Assembly (NCBI RefSeq): GCF_010731895.1
Contig: NZ_AP022596.1
Location: 1,736,001-1,800,000 of the forward strand
Length of the DNA: 64,000 bases
Source of the DNA: Mycolicibacterium helvum
Lineage (GTDB): Bacteria > Actinomycetota > Actinomycetes > Mycobacteriales > Mycobacteriaceae
Direction: 5' to 3'
Position numbers and translations under genes: made by a program. The stretch's first letter is position 1, and each line of letters opens with the position of its first letter. Under the pieces are notes generated by a model. That model made no database searches and was not told the DNA's origin. It saw only the letters and a list, made by a program, of their open reading frames with translations. Positions 45,364 to 53,300 of this stretch are shown here, piece by piece.

Positions 45364-47436
45364 ATGACCGGGGGGCTGGCCATGATGGGCTACCGCGACG
45401 AATTCGATCGATGCGACGGAGCCGCGAGTCGGCGCGCGCCCAACCCACGACTCTGGCTCAGCGCCGGAGCGATGACCCTGGGCATGGGCGCGGCAATGAT
45501 AGGCGGCGCTGCCGTCGCGGCAGCCGATACCGCAGGCAACGACGGCTCGTCCTCGACCAGCAGCTCGGCGGCCGTCAGCTCGCGCCCGTCAACCTCGACA
45601 GTCGGCAAAGGGTCGCCGACCAAGCCCACCGGCCCGCGCGGCCGCGTCACCTCGTCCACAGGCTCGACCAAGCGGATATCGCCGAGCAACGCCGCCACGA
45701 AGCCGACCCGGCCGGGTAAGACCGACTCGTCGGACACCCTCACCGCCTCAAGCGCCGCCTCCGCCAGCCAGAGTGACGAAAGCAGCTCTGCCACAACGCC
45801 ATCGGCGATAGCGCAAAACGCGACGACGAACTCCGGCGTGCAGTCCGCGGTCGTTGCACGGCGAGCCATCGCGGCCGCCGTACCAGCGCTGCCGACGCCG
45901 AACCAGATCCTGAAGGACCTCCAGCAGTTCGTCTACAACATTCAGGTGACCGTGACCAACCAGGTCAACGGCGTTCGAGACGGTCTCGAGACGTTGCGAT
46001 CCGACGTCGAGCACATCCTGGGCTTCTCGCGCGAGGTCATCACCCAGGCGCTGCCCTACGGCAACCCGACGCTCAACAAGCAGTTCTTCGTTCCAGCGAC
46101 GACCTACTTCTCGTCGTCGATTGCCACCGTCGCCATGGCGTACGCGCAACTCAGCGGGACCGCACCCAACCTCCAAGAGTTCATCGACTTGGCCGCGGTC
46201 ACCCCCAGCACATCCAACCTCGGCAAGATGATCTATGTCAGCCCCTCATCGTTCGTCTCGTTCGCCGACAGCTTTGAACTGCTGCAGGACAAGAAGGTTC
46301 GGGTCATCATCCGCAACTACGGCTCCGATCAGTGGAGCTTCGCGTTCAACGCCCTCACCAATGGGTTGCAGGATCCGACCAAGGTGATGATCGTGACCAT
46401 AGACGGCCCGGTCGACGGTAGTGCCGATAAGCAAGACAAGACGGTCATCGTGATCGGAGTCGACAACGTCAACGGCACGGTCACCATCAACGATCCGACC
46501 CGGTCCACCGACGGGCAAGGCCTGACGATGAGCATCGACGACTTTCAGAAGGCTTGGGGTGGCTCGAATTACCAGCTCGTCACCACCCAGCTGGCGAGTT
46601 CCCCCTCGACGCCACCGCCGCCACCGAGCACGACGAGACTAGTGTGGTCACTTCCCTCTCCTCAACAGTTCTTTGGCGGCATCGCGCAAGCCGTCGTGAA
46701 CCAGCTTGAGGTCGCACAGGACAACCTGTCCAACCTGACCTTCGACGTGGCCCGTGTCCTCGGCGTCGCTAAGCCCGACGTCATCGCCCCGCCGTCGCCC
46801 TCGGACGCCCAGTACGGCGATTACACCGCCAACTATCCGTACTGGACCCGGCAAGGCTATTTCTACGAGCTGGGCTTCAAGGGCACCTGCACACTGATGG
46901 CGAGCGCCGCCGCCATCAGCCAGCTCAAGGGCATCACGGCACCGGACGACATTCGCGCCCTGGCACAGCAACTCATCGGCCAAGCGTCCGCGACCCCCAG
47001 CGGAATCAAATACGGAAAGATGATGTACGACCGGAACGTTGGCGGTATGAATTTCGAGGATGCCGTCACCTTGCTGAACGAGAACGGCATCAACGCTGAC
47101 TACACGACGTACCTCAAGGGCCAGGACGAGGTAGCCAAACAAGCGATGTTCGCGGCACTGCAGCAGGGTCAGGCCGTCATCGTCGGCGCCAACGCCGATG
47201 TCATGTGGAATGCATACCAGCGGCGGTATTTCAATCAGTCGCCCGCGAACCTAGAGGCAGCCACTGCGGACCATGCCCTCCTCGTGATCAGCGTCGACCT
47301 GGCCAAGAACACCATCTACGTCAACGACAGCAGCGTTCAGAACGGACAGGGGTTCCCGATGCCGCTCGACGACTTCATGACTGCCTGGAAGACCGGCGGC
47401 TTCGAAATGATCACTGCGGAGCTGCAGAACCCCTAG
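45364..47436 (+). CDS. secreted tandem C39-type (papain-like) protease, first domain apparently inactive
   Basis: 690 residues. A signal peptide (hydrophobic core LWLSAGAMTLGMGAAMIGGA, residues 30-49) is cut near AAAD. A Ser/Thr/Pro-rich linker runs to about 165. Two C39-like domains follow, joined by a Pro-rich linker at 415-424. Domain 2 has the catalytic set: Cys509 (FKGTCTLM), His637 (ATADHALLVISVD) and Asn654/Asp655 (IYVNDSS). In domain 1 the matching positions are Ser251 and Lys359, while Asn376/Asp377 is kept, so it is probably dead. ATGs at 45382 and 45385 are alternative starts. Target unknown. The stop overlaps that of the convergent gene (CTAG). Confidence 0.82.
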   Translation: MTGGLAMMGYRDEFDRCDGAASRRAPNPRLWLSAGAMTLGMGAAMIGGAAVAAADTAGNDGSSSTSSSAAVSSRPSTSTVGKGSPTKPTGPRGRVTSSTGSTKRISPSNAATKPTRPGKTDSSDTLTASSAASASQSDESSSATTPSAIAQNATTNSGVQSAVVARRAIAAAVPALPTPNQILKDLQQFVYNIQVTVTNQVNGVRDGLETLRSDVEHILGFSREVITQALPYGNPTLNKQFFVPATTYFSSSIATVAMAYAQLSGTAPNLQEFIDLAAVTPSTSNLGKMIYVSPSSFVSFADSFELLQDKKVRVIIRNYGSDQWSFAFNALTNGLQDPTKVMIVTIDGPVDGSADKQDKTVIVIGVDNVNGTVTINDPTRSTDGQGLTMSIDDFQKAWGGSNYQLVTTQLASSPSTPPPPPSTTRLVWSLPSPQQFFGGIAQAVVNQLEVAQDNLSNLTFDVARVLGVAKPDVIAPPSPSDAQYGDYTANYPYWTRQGYFYELGFKGTCTLMASAAAISQLKGITAPDDIRALAQQLIGQASATPSGIKYGKMMYDRNVGGMNFEDAVTLLNENGINADYTTYLKGQDEVAKQAMFAALQQGQAVIVGANADVMWNAYQRRYFNQSPANLEAATADHALLVISVDLAKNTIYVNDSSVQNGQGFPMPLDDFMTAWKTGGFEMITAELQNP

Positions 47437-47816
47437 GTACGCCCCGCGTTCGGGGGTGACGTCGTGGCGTACGGGTTGGTCATCGTGACCGTGGTCGTGG
47501 GCGTGGAGTAGTCCGTCTCCGGCGGCACCGTCAGTTCACCCGCGGTCTCGCTCGGGGACGGCGGCGCGGACGTCGGGTTCAGCTCGGTGGTCGAGAGCTG
47601 AGTCGACCTCGTCGTCGTGGTCCTCGTCGTCGTGCGGGACGTGGTCGTCGGCGTGGTGGTGATGGCGGGCGCGTATACGACCGGGCCGTCTTGGCGCTGG
47701 GAGCTCTCCGCGGTGTCCATGACCGCGTACACCAGCAACACGAGCAGCAGTATCGCTGCCACCCCGGAGACGTAGATCAGGGTGTTCTGCTGGCCGTCGT
47801 GGCCGCCATCACCCAT
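47433..47816 (-). CDS. single-pass membrane protein with Thr/Pro-rich outer tail
   Basis: 127 residues from ATG 47816 (start MGDGGHDGQQNTL). One membrane helix at about residues 13-33 is followed by an extracytoplasmic tail of about 90 residues that is mostly Thr, Ser and Pro (TTTPTTTSRTTTRTTTTR). Such tails are commonly O-mannosylated in mycobacteria. A start 19 codons upstream is possible. No family was recognised. It is convergent with the C39-type gene and divergent from the GAP-family gene. Confidence 0.65.
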   Translation of the reverse strand: MGDGGHDGQQNTLIYVSGVAAILLLVLLVYAVMDTAESSQRQDGPVVYAPAITTTPTTTSRTTTRTTTTRSTQLSTTELNPTSAPPSPSETAGELTVPPETDYSTPTTTVTMTNPYATTSPPNAGRT

Positions 47817-47901
47817 TTCCTCGTCGGCATCCTTGCCCACGGGCAGAGATAGTACGGTCAGCCGTGGCCGCATGTTGTCCGACTATCGCCAGGAGGCATC
47901 T

Positions 47902-48570
47902 GTGACGACTGGTCTCGGCTCAGAACTGGCCGAATTGATCCCGCTGGCGCTCGTCATCACGCTGTCCCCGCTGACGATCATTCCGGGCATTCTCATGCTG
48001 CACACGCCCTCACCCCGGCCGACCAGCATGGCGTTCCTGCTGGGCTGGGTACTGGGCATCGCCGGACTCACGGCGGGGTTCGTGCTGGTGTCCAACGCCC
48101 TCGGTGGACTGAACAAACAGCCGACGTGGGCGCCGTACGTCCGCATCGCGATCGGCGCGGCGCTCATCGTGTTCGGGCTCTACCGATGGTTCACCCGCAA
48201 CCGCTCGGCACACACGCCGGGCTGGCTGACATCGATGACCAGCATCGGCCCGGGTCGTGCCTTCGTCACCGCGGTCGTCCTGGTGGTCATCAACCCCAAG
48301 GTCCTGTTCATGTGCGCCGCGGCGGGCTTGGCGATCGGCTCGGCGGGCCTCGGCACCACGGGCGCCTGGACTGCCGATGCGGTCTTCACCGCCGTCGCCG
48401 CGTCGTCGGTGGCGTTGCCGGTGCTGGCCTACCTGGTGGCCGGCGAGCGGCTGGACGCACCGCTGACCAAGCTGAAGAACTGGATGGAAGCCCAGCACGC
48501 GACACTGGTCGCGGTCATCCTTGTCGTCATCGGTGTCATGGTGCTGTACAAGGGCATCCACGGCCTGTAA
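47902..48570 (+). CDS. GAP/Sap-family membrane protein
   Basis: 222 residues with six helices. The early motif LALVITLSPLTIIPGILMLH and the late AAAGLAIG and LDAPLTKLKNWMEAQH blocks match the GAP (SfLAP, sulfolipid-addressing) family. Mycobacterial relatives help export sulfolipid and glycopeptidolipid. AGGAGG (47891-47896) precedes the GTG. The substrate of this copy is unknown. It is followed 23 bases later by the flavohaemoglobin gene. Confidence 0.8.
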   Translation: MTTGLGSELAELIPLALVITLSPLTIIPGILMLHTPSPRPTSMAFLLGWVLGIAGLTAGFVLVSNALGGLNKQPTWAPYVRIAIGAALIVFGLYRWFTRNRSAHTPGWLTSMTSIGPGRAFVTAVVLVVINPKVLFMCAAAGLAIGSAGLGTTGAWTADAVFTAVAASSVALPVLAYLVAGERLDAPLTKLKNWMEAQHATLVAVILVVIGVMVLYKGIHGL

Positions 48571-48580
48571 ACGACGCGCC

Positions 48581-48586
48581 TAAAAT
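48581..48586 (+). promoter_or_regulatory. -10 of a predicted leaderless flavohaemoglobin transcript
   Basis: TAAAAT fits TANNNT and ends seven bases before GTG 48594. No ribosome site precedes that GTG. Confidence 0.5.
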
Positions 48587-48593
48587 CACGGCC

Positions 48594-49769
48594 GTGGGCC
48601 TCGAGGATCGTGACGCGCTTCGGGTGCTGCAGGCTGCCTTCGAACGCTCGGGGGATCCCCAGGCCGACTCCGAGGAACTGCTCCGCCGCATATACACCCG
48701 GTGGTTCGCCCTGGACACGCAGGTGCGTGACCTGTTCCCGCCGGAGCTCGCTCCCCAACGTGCGGCGTTCGGCCGCGCCATGCACTGGGTGTTCGGCGAG
48801 TTCGTCGCCCAACGTGCCCAGGCACCGGTGAGCTTCCTGGCGCAGCTCGGCCGCGACCACCGCAAATATGGTGTCACCGAACAGCATTACGACAGCATGC
48901 GGCGAGCCTGGTACTCCACGATGCGCAGCCATCTGATCGACAGCTGGACCGCCGCGGTCGACGACGCCGCCACCCAGGCCATCAACCTGATCACCGGCAT
49001 CATGTCCGGCGCGGCCGACGCCGAGGACGGACCAGCCTGGTGGGACGGCACCGTCTTGGAGCACCAACGGGTGTCGCGCGATATCGCGGTCGTCCGCCTG
49101 CACCTCGACCGGCCGATGCCCTACCACTCGGGTCAGTACGTCAACGTTTCGATCCCGCAGTGGCCGCGGCGCTGGCGGTTCCTCTCCCCCGCCATGCCGG
49201 CTGATCCGGACGGCTTCATCGAGTTCCACGTGCGTTCCGTGTCGGGTGGCATGGTCAGCCATGCGATGGTGGCCGAAACCCGGCCGGGCGACCGGTGGCG
49301 GCTGTCCAGTCCGCATGGCGCGATGGAGGTGGACCGCGACGGGGAGGACGTGCTGATGGTGGCGGGCAGCACCGGGCTCGCGCCGCTGCGCGCGCTGATC
49401 ATGGACCTGTGCCGGTTCGGCGAGAATCCCCGAGTTCACCTGTTTTTCGGCGCCCGCTATCCCTGCGAGCTGTACGACCTGCGGACCCTGTGGGAGATCG
49501 CCGCCTCCAGCCCGTGGTTGTCGGTGTCACCGGTGTCGGAGTACGCCGGTGATCCACCGTGGGCGGCCGACTATCCCGATGTCCAGCCGCCCCGCGGCCT
49601 ACACGTGCGCCAGACCGGACGGCTGCCCGATGTGGTGACCAAGTACGGCGCCTGGGGTGACCGCCAGATTCTGATCTGCGGTGGCCCCGCCATGGTGCGT
49701 GCCACCTACGACGCTCTGGTCGCCAAGGGCGCGCCACCCGAGCGCATTCAGCACGACCCGTTGAGCTGA
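48594..49769 (+). CDS. flavohaemoglobin (globin-FAD-NAD(P) domains), Rv0385-like
   Basis: 391 residues. A globin domain (1-140; LGRDHRKYGVTEQHY holds the likely proximal His) is followed by a ferredoxin-reductase-type FAD domain (YHSGQYVNVSIPQWPRRWRF) and an NAD domain (VLMVAGSTGLAPLRALI, then ILICGGPAMVRATYDAL). The FAD motif WRFLSP differs from the usual RxYS. This fits the type II flavohaemoglobins such as Rv0385, reported to oxidise D-lactate rather than to act mainly on NO. It is co-directional with the GAP gene but has its own -10. GTG 48594 follows that -10 by seven bases. Confidence 0.87.
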   Translation: MGLEDRDALRVLQAAFERSGDPQADSEELLRRIYTRWFALDTQVRDLFPPELAPQRAAFGRAMHWVFGEFVAQRAQAPVSFLAQLGRDHRKYGVTEQHYDSMRRAWYSTMRSHLIDSWTAAVDDAATQAINLITGIMSGAADAEDGPAWWDGTVLEHQRVSRDIAVVRLHLDRPMPYHSGQYVNVSIPQWPRRWRFLSPAMPADPDGFIEFHVRSVSGGMVSHAMVAETRPGDRWRLSSPHGAMEVDRDGEDVLMVAGSTGLAPLRALIMDLCRFGENPRVHLFFGARYPCELYDLRTLWEIAASSPWLSVSPVSEYAGDPPWAADYPDVQPPRGLHVRQTGRLPDVVTKYGAWGDRQILICGGPAMVRATYDALVAKGAPPERIQHDPLS

Positions 49770-49802
49770 CCACGACGGCGGCGACCCCAAGCCCCGAGTT
49801 CT

Positions 49803-49816
49803 GTGACTTTCGTCCC
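49803..49816. promoter_or_regulatory. DosR-box-like palindrome
   Basis: GTGACTTTCGTCCC matches the DosR/DevR core GGGACTWWAGTCCC at 12 of 14 positions. It lies 61 bases before the ATG of the small gene at 49878. A second, weaker GGGAC follows at 49835. Function is inference. Confidence 0.3.
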
Positions 49817-49877
49817 TTTCGAACCGCCTGGACCGGGACGACCATTTGTGTGTAGGGGGTGCTAGTGAGGGGTTGGG

Positions 49878-50135
49878 ATGGCGGCTAACGGCCCGGCAGA
49901 CCAGATTGTCGAGCGCGAACTCGAGGCCATCGCATGGGAATTCCTGTGCTCGCCATATACCGGGCGAACATACTGGGACTGGCCCTTGGAGCGGCGGCTC
50001 GACGCGTACCTCCGCCATCACGGCCGCGACGACATCCTGAACAATGGTGCCGCTTACGCAACGGTGGTGGACCGGGTGATGGCCAATCTGGGACGGGCCC
50101 GCCGCGACGGCGTTCTTTCCTCGCCGCATCGTTAG
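49878..50135 (+). CDS. small hypothetical protein
   Basis: 85 residues, soluble, helical, no Cys apart from LCSPYTG. The composition (WEFLCSPYTGRTYWDWPLERRLDAYLRHHG) is compact and protein-like rather than random. GAGGGGTTGGG precedes the ATG. It lies eight bases before the predicted leaderless epimerase gene. No family was recognised. The upstream DosR-like box may make it hypoxia-responsive. Confidence 0.55.
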   Translation: MAANGPADQIVERELEAIAWEFLCSPYTGRTYWDWPLERRLDAYLRHHGRDDILNNGAAYATVVDRVMANLGRARRDGVLSSPHR

Positions 50136-50144
50136 ACTCCGACG

Positions 50145-51047
50145 ATGGCCCAGCTGCCGTCCGTCGTTCTACGAGATCCTTCCTCACCGTTGACTGCCAC
50201 ATATCTGCCAACCGCGGGCATGATCTGCACCTCGCTGTCCGACGACGGCGTCGAACTCCTGGGGCAGCGTCGCGGCTTGAGCGCCTACTTGTCAGACGCG
50301 AAGACGATGGGCATTCCACTCCTGTATCCGTGGGCGAATCGGTTGAGCGCCAACGAATATGGCGTCGACGGCGGGGCGGTGACCCTGACTCCCGGCGTTG
50401 GTGGTGTCCGTACCGACGAGCACGGCCTCCCGATGCACGGCGTGCTCGCGGGCAACCCGAGCTGGCTGGTCACCGACCACTCCGAGAGCCGGCTGACCGC
50501 TGACCTGGACTTCGGGGCACAGCCGCGATTGCTGGCCAGCTTCCCGTTTCCCCACGTCCTTACCCTCGATGTCACGCTGGCCGACCGCGCGCTCACGGTG
50601 CAGACGACGGTCACACCGACCACCGCGGTGTCGGTGCCGCTGTGCTACGGCTTCCATCCGTACTTGACTATTCCCGGGGTGCCCCGATCGGAGTGGACGC
50701 TAGAGACTCCGAGACTCCGCCATCTGCCGGTGGACGGCCAGGGCATCCCGACCGGCGAGGTCCAGGAGTGGCCGGCCTTCTCGGAGAGACTGGGTGACAA
50801 GATATTTGACGACGGGTTCGACGAGGTTCCGCAGGGCGCGATGTTCGCCGTCGCCGGCGGTGACCGCCGCATCGAGGTGGTCTATGACCATGGGTTCCCG
50901 GCGGCACAGATCTTCGCCCCCGGCACCGATGATGTGGTCGCCATCGAGCCGATGGCCGCACCGACCAACGCACTGCGTACGGGCGCCTACAGCACGGCGA
51001 CACCGGGCCAACCTGCCACCGCGGTGTTCACCATCCGCGTGAGCTAG
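50145..51047 (+). CDS. aldose 1-epimerase family protein
   Basis: 300 residues. The galactose-mutarotase fold is recognisable: LLYPWANRLS (sugar-binding Arg), HGLPMHGVL (His), YGFHPYLTIPG (catalytic His) and VVAIEPMAAPTNAL (catalytic Glu). It interconverts alpha and beta anomers of a hexose. A TAGACT -10 (50133-50138) ends six bases before the ATG, so the transcript is probably leaderless. It converges on hspR with nine bases between. Confidence 0.9.
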   Translation: MAQLPSVVLRDPSSPLTATYLPTAGMICTSLSDDGVELLGQRRGLSAYLSDAKTMGIPLLYPWANRLSANEYGVDGGAVTLTPGVGGVRTDEHGLPMHGVLAGNPSWLVTDHSESRLTADLDFGAQPRLLASFPFPHVLTLDVTLADRALTVQTTVTPTTAVSVPLCYGFHPYLTIPGVPRSEWTLETPRLRHLPVDGQGIPTGEVQEWPAFSERLGDKIFDDGFDEVPQGAMFAVAGGDRRIEVVYDHGFPAAQIFAPGTDDVVAIEPMAAPTNALRTGAYSTATPGQPATAVFTIRVS

Positions 51048-51056
51048 CTTCGCGGA

Positions 51057-51437
51057 CTATCTCCGCGGCTTCCAGACCACCAGCGCCGTGCTCTTCGGCA
51101 CGACCGCAAGATCACGACGCTGGTTGGCGCGCAACGACTCCAGCTCGTCCATCATCTCCTCGACCCGCGACTGCAGGGCCTCGACCTGGTTGGTCAGTTC
51201 GATGATCCGCTTGATCCCGGCCAGGTTGACACCCTCGTCCTGGGACAGCCGCTGCACCTCTCGCAGGAGCTCGACGTCGCGTTCCGAATATCGCCGCCCG
51301 CCACCGGAACTGCGCCGGGGGCTGACCAAACCGAGCCGGTCGTAGGTGCGCAGGGTCTGCGCATGCATACCGGCCAGCTCGGCGGCCACCGAAATGAGAA
51401 ACGTTCGAGTTTCTCGGGACTCATTGGCAGAGGCCAT
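51057..51437 (-). CDS. hspR: HspR heat-shock repressor
   Basis: 126 residues, MerR family. The DNA-binding part (FLISVAAELAGMHAQTLRTYDRLGLVSP, in two stretches) is followed by a RYSERDVELLREVQRL helix and a coiled coil at about 80-105. HspR binds HAIR elements with DnaK as co-repressor. It is the last gene of the dnaK operon and overlaps dnaJ by one base. Three HAIR-like sites in this window (clpB, and two before dnaK) are its expected targets. Confidence 0.96.
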   Translation of the reverse strand: MASANESRETRTFLISVAAELAGMHAQTLRTYDRLGLVSPRRSSGGGRRYSERDVELLREVQRLSQDEGVNLAGIKRIIELTNQVEALQSRVEEMMDELESLRANQRRDLAVVPKSTALVVWKPRR

Positions 51438-52621
51438 CAGCGATTACCCGCCCATCCAGCACGGGGGTCGAAGCCACTCACCCGCTCCGCTGTCGCATAG
51501 GCCTCCAGCGCCTCCAGCGCCTGACCCTCGAGGTTGGGCGGCACCGCGACCTTGACGGTAACCAACAGGTCGCCGTGGCCACCGTCGCGCTTGGGCACAC
51601 CGCGCCCACGCACCCGCAGGATCCGGCCGTCCGCGGTGCCCTTGGGCACCCGCACTCCAACCTTGCCCTCCAGGGTGGGCACGGAAAGCGTTGTGCCCAA
51701 GGCCAGTTCGGTGAAGCTCACCGGAACCGTCACGGTCAGGTCGTCACCGTCACGACCGAACACCTTGTCCGGCCGAACATGCACGGTGACATACAGATCG
51801 CCTGACGGCGCACCGCGCAGCCCGGCTTCACCCTGACCGGCCAGCCGAATGCGCTGACCGTCCTCGACGCCCGGTGGAATCCGGACATTGATCGTGCGGG
51901 TCCGGGTCGTCACCCCGGTGCCGTGGCACTCGTCGCACGGGTGCTCGATGATCGAGCCGCTGCCCCGACAGTCGGTGCACGGCTCGGAAAACCCGAACGC
52001 GCCCTGGTTGCGGTTGATCACTCCGGAGCCGTTGCAGGTCGGGCACACCTTGGGGCTGGTGCCCGGGCGTGCGCCGCTGCCATGGCAATTCGTGCACGGC
52101 GCGGGGCTGGTCAGCCGCAGCGGCATGGCGACACCCTTGGTCGCCTCCAGGAAATCGAGATCGGTCTCGGTCTCCAGGTCTTTGCCGCGCCGCGGCCGGC
52201 TGGGCCGCGGCGGGGCTCCACGCCCGAACAGGCCACCGAACAGGTCACCGATGTTCGTGCCACCGCTCTGCCCGGCGGTGTCGAACAGATCGTTCAGGTT
52301 GAACTCACCGCCATCAGCGCCATAGCCACTGAATCCGCCGAAACCACCGCCGCTACCGTTGCCACGGCGACCGAAGCCGCCGCCGGCGAACATCCGGCGG
52401 GTCTCGTCGTATTCCTTGCGCTTGGCCGGATCGGTCAGCACATCCCTGGCCTCGCCGACCTCTTTGTAGCGTTCGTCGGCTGCGGCGTTGTCCGGGTTGC
52501 GGTCGGGGTGATTCTCGGCGAGCAGCTTGCGGGCCACCCGCTTGATCTCGTCCTCGCTGGCGTCGGAGGAGACGCCGAGCACTTTGTAGAAGTCCTTCTC
52601 AACCCATTCTCGTTGAACCAT
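51437..52621 (-). CDS. dnaJ: DnaJ co-chaperone
   Basis: 394 residues. The J domain has HPD at 38-40. A Gly/Phe-rich region follows (about 75-125). The zinc-finger domain has all four CxxCxGxG repeats (CTNCHGSG, CPTCNGSG, CTDCRGSG, CDECHGTG), so it is a type I DnaJ. It stimulates DnaK ATPase and delivers substrates. This is dnaJ1, the copy linked to dnaK. It lies 34 bases after grpE. Confidence 0.97.
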   Translation of the reverse strand: MVQREWVEKDFYKVLGVSSDASEDEIKRVARKLLAENHPDRNPDNAAADERYKEVGEARDVLTDPAKRKEYDETRRMFAGGGFGRRGNGSGGGFGGFSGYGADGGEFNLNDLFDTAGQSGGTNIGDLFGGLFGRGAPPRPSRPRRGKDLETETDLDFLEATKGVAMPLRLTSPAPCTNCHGSGARPGTSPKVCPTCNGSGVINRNQGAFGFSEPCTDCRGSGSIIEHPCDECHGTGVTTRTRTINVRIPPGVEDGQRIRLAGQGEAGLRGAPSGDLYVTVHVRPDKVFGRDGDDLTVTVPVSFTELALGTTLSVPTLEGKVGVRVPKGTADGRILRVRGRGVPKRDGGHGDLLVTVKVAVPPNLEGQALEALEAYATAERVSGFDPRAGWAGNR

Positions 52622-52655
52622 GCCGCGTCACCTCCTCTCACCCTTCGTCATATCG

Positions 52656-53300
52656 CTAGTTCGATTCTGCGTTCTGCGCACCGCTCTGGCCGCCGTTGAC
52701 GGGCGTGTCGGCCGTCCCGGATCCGGTGGCGGGCGCGGCAGAGTTTTCTGGGACGGTGTCGACCACGCCGACGAGCGCGTGCCGCAGCACGAGGTCGCCG
52801 AGCGTGTAGCCCTTCCGCATCACCGTGCCGAGCACCGGCTTGGAGCCCTCGCCCTCGTGCTGCACGGCCTCGTGCAGGGACGGGTCGAACTCGTCGCCCT
52901 CGGCACCGAATGCGCTCAGGCCCAGCCCGGACAGGGCGGCCGTCAGCTTGTCGGCGACCGATTTCAGCGGACCGGTCTCCAGGTCGCCGTGGCTGCGGGC
53001 GCGGTCGAGATCATCGAGCACCGTGAGCAGCTGGCTCACCACCGCGGCCTTGGCCCGCTCGCCGGCAACCTGTTGATCGCGCAGCGCGCGCTTGCGGTAA
53101 TTGGCGAAGTCCGCCTGCACCCGCTGCAGATCGGCGGTGAGTTCAGCGACCTTGTCGGCCTGCTCCCCGCCGGAGCCCGGGGCTCCCGGCTCCGACCCGC
53201 TGGGGGCCGGGCCGGAAGCCTCACGAACTTCTCCGGTCTGGGGGTCGATTCGGCGCTTGTCGGTGACAGTTACCGGTTCGTCCTCGCGACCTTCGCTCAC
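52656..53300 (-). CDS. grpE: GrpE nucleotide-exchange factor
   Basis: 214 residues. An acidic, disordered N-terminus of about 45 residues leads to a long helix ([20 protein letters not shown]) and the core, ending in [20 protein letters not shown], the family signature. It releases ADP from DnaK. The GTG start overlaps the dnaK stop by GTGA. The C-terminal 30 residues are a low-complexity extension. Confidence 0.97.
   Translation of the reverse strand: MSEGREDEPVTVTDKRRIDPQTGEVREASGPAPSGSEPGAPGSGGEQADKVAELTADLQRVQADFANYRKRALRDQQVAGERAKAAVVSQLLTVLDDLDRARSHGDLETGPLKSVADKLTAALSGLGLSAFGAEGDEFDPSLHEAVQHEGEGSKPVLGTVMRKGYTLGDLVLRHALVGVVDTVPENSAAPATGSGTADTPVNGGQSGAQNAESN

Noticed and set aside
48126..48593. 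N-terminal extension of the flavohaemoglobin into the GAP-family gene
   Set aside because: The frame is open but antiprotein-like (Arg/Gly/His-rich) and overlaps a clear membrane protein in another frame; GTG 48594 has a well-placed -10.
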